DNA of 23,762 nucleotides from Pseudomonadota bacterium. Lineage in GTDB: Bacteria; Pseudomonadota; Gammaproteobacteria; Steroidobacterales; Steroidobacteraceae. The position numbers and the translations under genes are program-made. The notes under the pieces were generated by a model, which was not told where the DNA came from, searched no databases, and saw nothing but the letters and a program-made list of their open reading frames with translations. Location of the stretch: the NCBI GenBank assembly GCA_021850555.1, contig JAJZLX010000238.1:1-23762 (forward strand). Reading direction: 5' to 3'. Positions 21,357 through 23,762 of this stretch are shown here, in pieces; within the stretch, counting starts at the first letter, position 1, and every line of letters starts with the position of its first letter.

Positions 21357-22964
21357 TCAGGCTCCGGGCTTCTGTAATCCGGCGCGCACGACCAGATCGA
21401 GCCGCCCGGCATACGGATCCGGCTCGACCACCGGCCCGTGATCGGTGAAATTCATCAACCGGTCCGATCTGACGCGGTAGCGCGGCCACGCCGGCTCGCC
21501 ACGCGGGTCCGGCCGGCCGGTGCGCGCGAACGCCACCCAGTATCGCTGCATCGTGACAGCCATCGATTCGTCGGCGGGCGATGTCAGAGCGCCGTAACGC
21601 GCCCGGACGGTGTCGAAAACGAACGGAATCTCGGTCGCATGCCAGGCGCCCCACCACTTTCCGCGCATCGAAGTGGGGATGTAGGAGTAGCGGTACTCGT
21701 ACACCGGCTGCCCGCGCGCCGAGAGAATCCGGGCAATGGCACGTGCCGGCTCGAGCATCCACAGCGCGCCGCCGACCTCGGCGGAAACCTGCTGCAAGGA
21801 GAGCGTACCGCTCGGATCGAAGGCCGCCCGCGCCGCGGCGGCGTACCTGCCGAACCGGGCGAACAGCGCCGAAAGCGTCTTGGCGTGCGTCCAACCCAGG
21901 TCGGCACTGTTGGTGCCTATCATCACCGGCACGCGCGCGCCCATGCCCTTGGCGTATTGCCGCACGGGAGGTCCGAAGTACAGGCTGTCATCGACCACCG
22001 GACCGCCGACGTAGCCGCTGATGTTCGCCCGCGTCAGCATGTTCACCCCATCGAGCACCTTGGCCGCCGGCAGGGCGCGCAGCGCCGCGAGCGCCTTCAT
22101 CCCCTGGCCGGTGATGCCCAATTGCCGCGCGAGACGCACTCCGTTCGCCTCCGCGCAGTGCGGGCCGCCGGTGAGCGGACGGTCCGGTCCGAGCCAGCCG
22201 GCGCCGCCGCCGGACTCGATGATCGCTTTCTGAAAGAGGCCCCGCGCGCGGGGCGTAATCAGCAGCGCGTTGACCGAAGCGCCACCGGCCGACTCTCCGA
22301 ACAGCGTGACGTTGTGCGGATTGCCGCCGAAGGCGGCGATGTTGTGCCGCACCCACCGAAGCGCCGCAATCTGGTCCATGAAGCCGAAATCGCCCGCCGG
22401 CAAGTCATGATGCACCAACGCCGGAAAGGCGAAGAAGCCGAAGTTTCCGAGCCGGTAATTGAAGCTCACCAGCACCACGCCGCGGCGCGCGAATGAGGCG
22501 CCGTCGTATATCGCGGGCGATGTGCCACCATCGACATCCCCGCCCCCCGAGATCCACACCATCACCGGCAGAGGCTTGCGGGAGAAGTGCGCGGGACGCC
22601 AGACATTGACATACAGGCAGTTCTCGCTCGGGCGCGTGCGCAGCGGCGCCATGTCTCCCGGGGTGGGCCGCTGCATGCAATCGGGACCGAACGTGAGCGC
22701 CGGGCGCACGCCCCGCCAAGGCTTCGGCGGCTGCGGGGCGGCCCAGCGCAGCGCGCCTTGCGGTGGCGCGGCGTAAGGGATGCCCTTGAAAGCGATGACA
22801 CCGTTCCCGGGCGCCCCGCGCACCCATCCGTACTGGGTTCGCACTGTCAAGGGGGCCTGCGCCGCACGCGCCACCCCGCCCAGCAGGCCCAGCGCCACAA
22901 TCCATGCCGCGCCGCCCGCGCGCAAGGCCTTCGCATCGCTCATCGCACCTGCGTCTCTTGCCAT
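21357..22964 (-). CDS. Exported type-B carboxylesterase
   Basis: A 535-residue alpha/beta-hydrolase of the carboxylesterase type B family, hydrolysing ester or related bonds; the substrate is unknown. The nucleophile is Ser225 in LFGESAGGAS, within the family motif after GGNPHNVT. SENCLYVNVW (113-122) is the second family signature. A histidine in GAWHATEIPFVFD is the probable catalytic base. The oxyanion-hole motif, usually HGGG, reads ISGGGD (138-143). A signal peptide is likely: basic residues, then AAWIVALGLLGGVARAAQA, with cleavage after about residue 37. The ATG at 22964 has GGAGG at 7-nt spacing; a second ATG at 22943 is possible. It starts 26 bp after the cysteine-synthase-like gene on the same strand and converges with sodB. 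Confidence 0.9.
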   Translation of the reverse strand: MARDAGAMSDAKALRAGGAAWIVALGLLGGVARAAQAPLTVRTQYGWVRGAPGNGVIAFKGIPYAAPPQGALRWAAPQPPKPWRGVRPALTFGPDCMQRPTPGDMAPLRTRPSENCLYVNVWRPAHFSRKPLPVMVWISGGGDVDGGTSPAIYDGASFARRGVVLVSFNYRLGNFGFFAFPALVHHDLPAGDFGFMDQIAALRWVRHNIAAFGGNPHNVTLFGESAGGASVNALLITPRARGLFQKAIIESGGGAGWLGPDRPLTGGPHCAEANGVRLARQLGITGQGMKALAALRALPAAKVLDGVNMLTRANISGYVGGPVVDDSLYFGPPVRQYAKGMGARVPVMIGTNSADLGWTHAKTLSALFARFGRYAAAARAAFDPSGTLSLQQVSAEVGGALWMLEPARAIARILSARGQPVYEYRYSYIPTSMRGKWWGAWHATEIPFVFDTVRARYGALTSPADESMAVTMQRYWVAFARTGRPDPRGEPAWPRYRVRSDRLMNFTDHGPVVEPDPYAGRLDLVVRAGLQKPGA

Positions 22965-22990
22965 CCGGCCACCTCCGGCCCGCGCACGAC

Positions 22991-23762
22991 TCAGGGCACC
23001 CTGAGTCCGAGGCCTGCAAAGAACTCGCGCATCGCGCCCATCCCCGCAGTCAAGTCGAGCGCCTTGCTCGCCACCCATTCGTCATTGAAATACGTCGAGG
23101 CGTAGCGCTCGCCCTGGTCGCAGAGGATCGACACCACCGAGCCGCTCTCGCCCTGCGCGGCCATCTCCGTGATCAGCTGCGCGCAGGCCCAAAGGTTCGT
23201 GCCGGTCGAGCCGCCGCAGCGCCGCCCGAGCCGCTCGCTGAAAACCCGCGCGGCGGCGATGCTGTCGGCATCGCGCACGACGATCATGCGATCGACCGCC
23301 TCGGGAATGAAGGACGGCTCGACACGCGGCCGGCCGATGCCCTCGATGAGGCACTCGCAGCGCTCGAGCGTCAGGGTGCGCCGATCGGCGAAATAGCGGT
23401 GGAAGACCGAGCCCTCCGGGTCGCTGACGCAGACCTCCGTCGCGTAGTGGTTGTAGCGCACGAACCGGCCGAGTGTCGCGGAAGTCCCCCCCGTGCCCGC
23501 CCCGCACACGATCCAGCGCGGCACCGTGTGCCGCTCCTGCCTGAGCTGGTGAAAGATCGACTCCGCGATGTTGTTGTTGCCGCGCCAGTCGGTGGCGCGC
23601 TCTGCGTACTTGAACTGGTCCATGTAATGGCCCCCGACCTCCCTCGCCAACTGCTCGGCTTCCTGGTAAACAGCCCCGGGATCGTCGGTGAAATGGCACT
23701 GTCCGCCCTGAAACTCGATGGCGGCGATCTTCTCGGCCGCGGTCGCCCGCGGCACCACCGCG
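22991..23762 (-). CDS. PLP-dependent cysteine synthase / cysteine desulfhydrase family protein (5' end beyond window)
   Basis: The C-terminal 255 or so residues of a fold-type II PLP enzyme; the gene continues past the right edge, so the PLP lysine and N-terminus are not seen. The phosphate-binding loop GAGTGGTSATLGRF is present, as are the later CGGSTGTNLW and ILCDQGERYASTYFND, which are features of cysteine synthase-like proteins. The segments HYMDQFKYAERATDWRGNNNIA and DPEGSVFHRYF point to the branch that includes mycobacterial and fungal Cds1-type cysteine desulfhydrases rather than classical CysK/CysM. Whether it makes or breaks down cysteine cannot be decided here. The esterase gene follows by 26 bp on the same strand. 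Confidence 0.82.
   Translation of the reverse strand, partial: AVVPRATAAEKIAAIEFQGGQCHFTDDPGAVYQEAEQLAREVGGHYMDQFKYAERATDWRGNNNIAESIFHQLRQERHTVPRWIVCGAGTGGTSATLGRFVRYNHYATEVCVSDPEGSVFHRYFADRRTLTLERCECLIEGIGRPRVEPSFIPEAVDRMIVVRDADSIAAARVFSERLGRRCGGSTGTNLWACAQLITEMAAQGESGSVVSILCDQGERYASTYFNDEWVASKALDLTAGMGAMREFFAGLGLRVP

Noticed and set aside
1..23762. CRISPR arrays, tRNA genes, insertion sequences, toxin-antitoxin pair
   Set aside because: No regularly spaced repeats, no tRNA cloverleaf and no transposase or toxin motifs were recognised by eye; the lone RHH gene has no toxin neighbour.

Overview
The window is GC-rich chromosomal DNA with tightly packed genes, many of them overlapping. The gene set points to a proteobacterium, most likely a gammaproteobacterium of the Xanthomonadales/Nevskiales/Steroidobacter kind: AceK, a fused RlmKL, an E. 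coli-type Icd, a Puu-type putrescine pathway and an iron-type SodB. The lineage is inferred from gene content only. I see no tRNA, rRNA, CRISPR array, insertion sequence or phage gene.

Layout from left to right. (1) 1-2218, plus strand: the tail of icd, overlapped by aceK, then a small DUF2905 membrane protein. (2) 2271-6407, minus strand: puuD and puuA (gamma-glutamylated putrescine breakdown), then polyphosphate glucokinase and a YbdL-type methionine aminotransferase. puuB lies on the plus strand at 6438-7706 and is separated from puuD by only 30 bp. (3) 7703-8899, minus strand: asd preceded by a 23-codon reading frame rich in Lys, Thr and Ile codons, a terminator hairpin and a competing antiterminator. 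This has the layout of a classical amino-acid attenuator. (4) 8994-16115, minus strand: a six-gene operon (hyfB-C-E-F-G-I-like) for a membrane complex related to hydrogenase-4 and complex I. All four Ni-binding cysteines of the large subunit are missing. It is therefore an energy-converting-hydrogenase-related (Ehr-type) complex, not a hydrogenase. It has a good sigma70-type promoter and a divergent ribbon-helix-helix regulator gene. (5) 16388-20352, minus strand: a ClC-family anion transporter with CBS domains, overlapping rlmKL. (6) 20510-21118, plus strand: sodB. (7) 21119-21356: a short region full of hairpins. (8) 21357-23762, minus strand: an exported type-B carboxylesterase and the 3' part of a PLP-dependent cysteine synthase/desulfhydrase-family gene.

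How the parts work together: icd and aceK set the TCA/glyoxylate branch point. PuuA, PuuB and PuuD turn putrescine towards GABA. Asd stands at the branch point of Lys, Thr, Met and Ile synthesis, which matches the codons in its leader peptide. The Ehr-type complex keeps the proton-pump membrane arm and one [4Fe-4S] cluster but has no H2 site, so its electron donor and acceptor are unknown. The two most notable items are this Ni-free complex with its likely dedicated regulator, and the asd attenuator.
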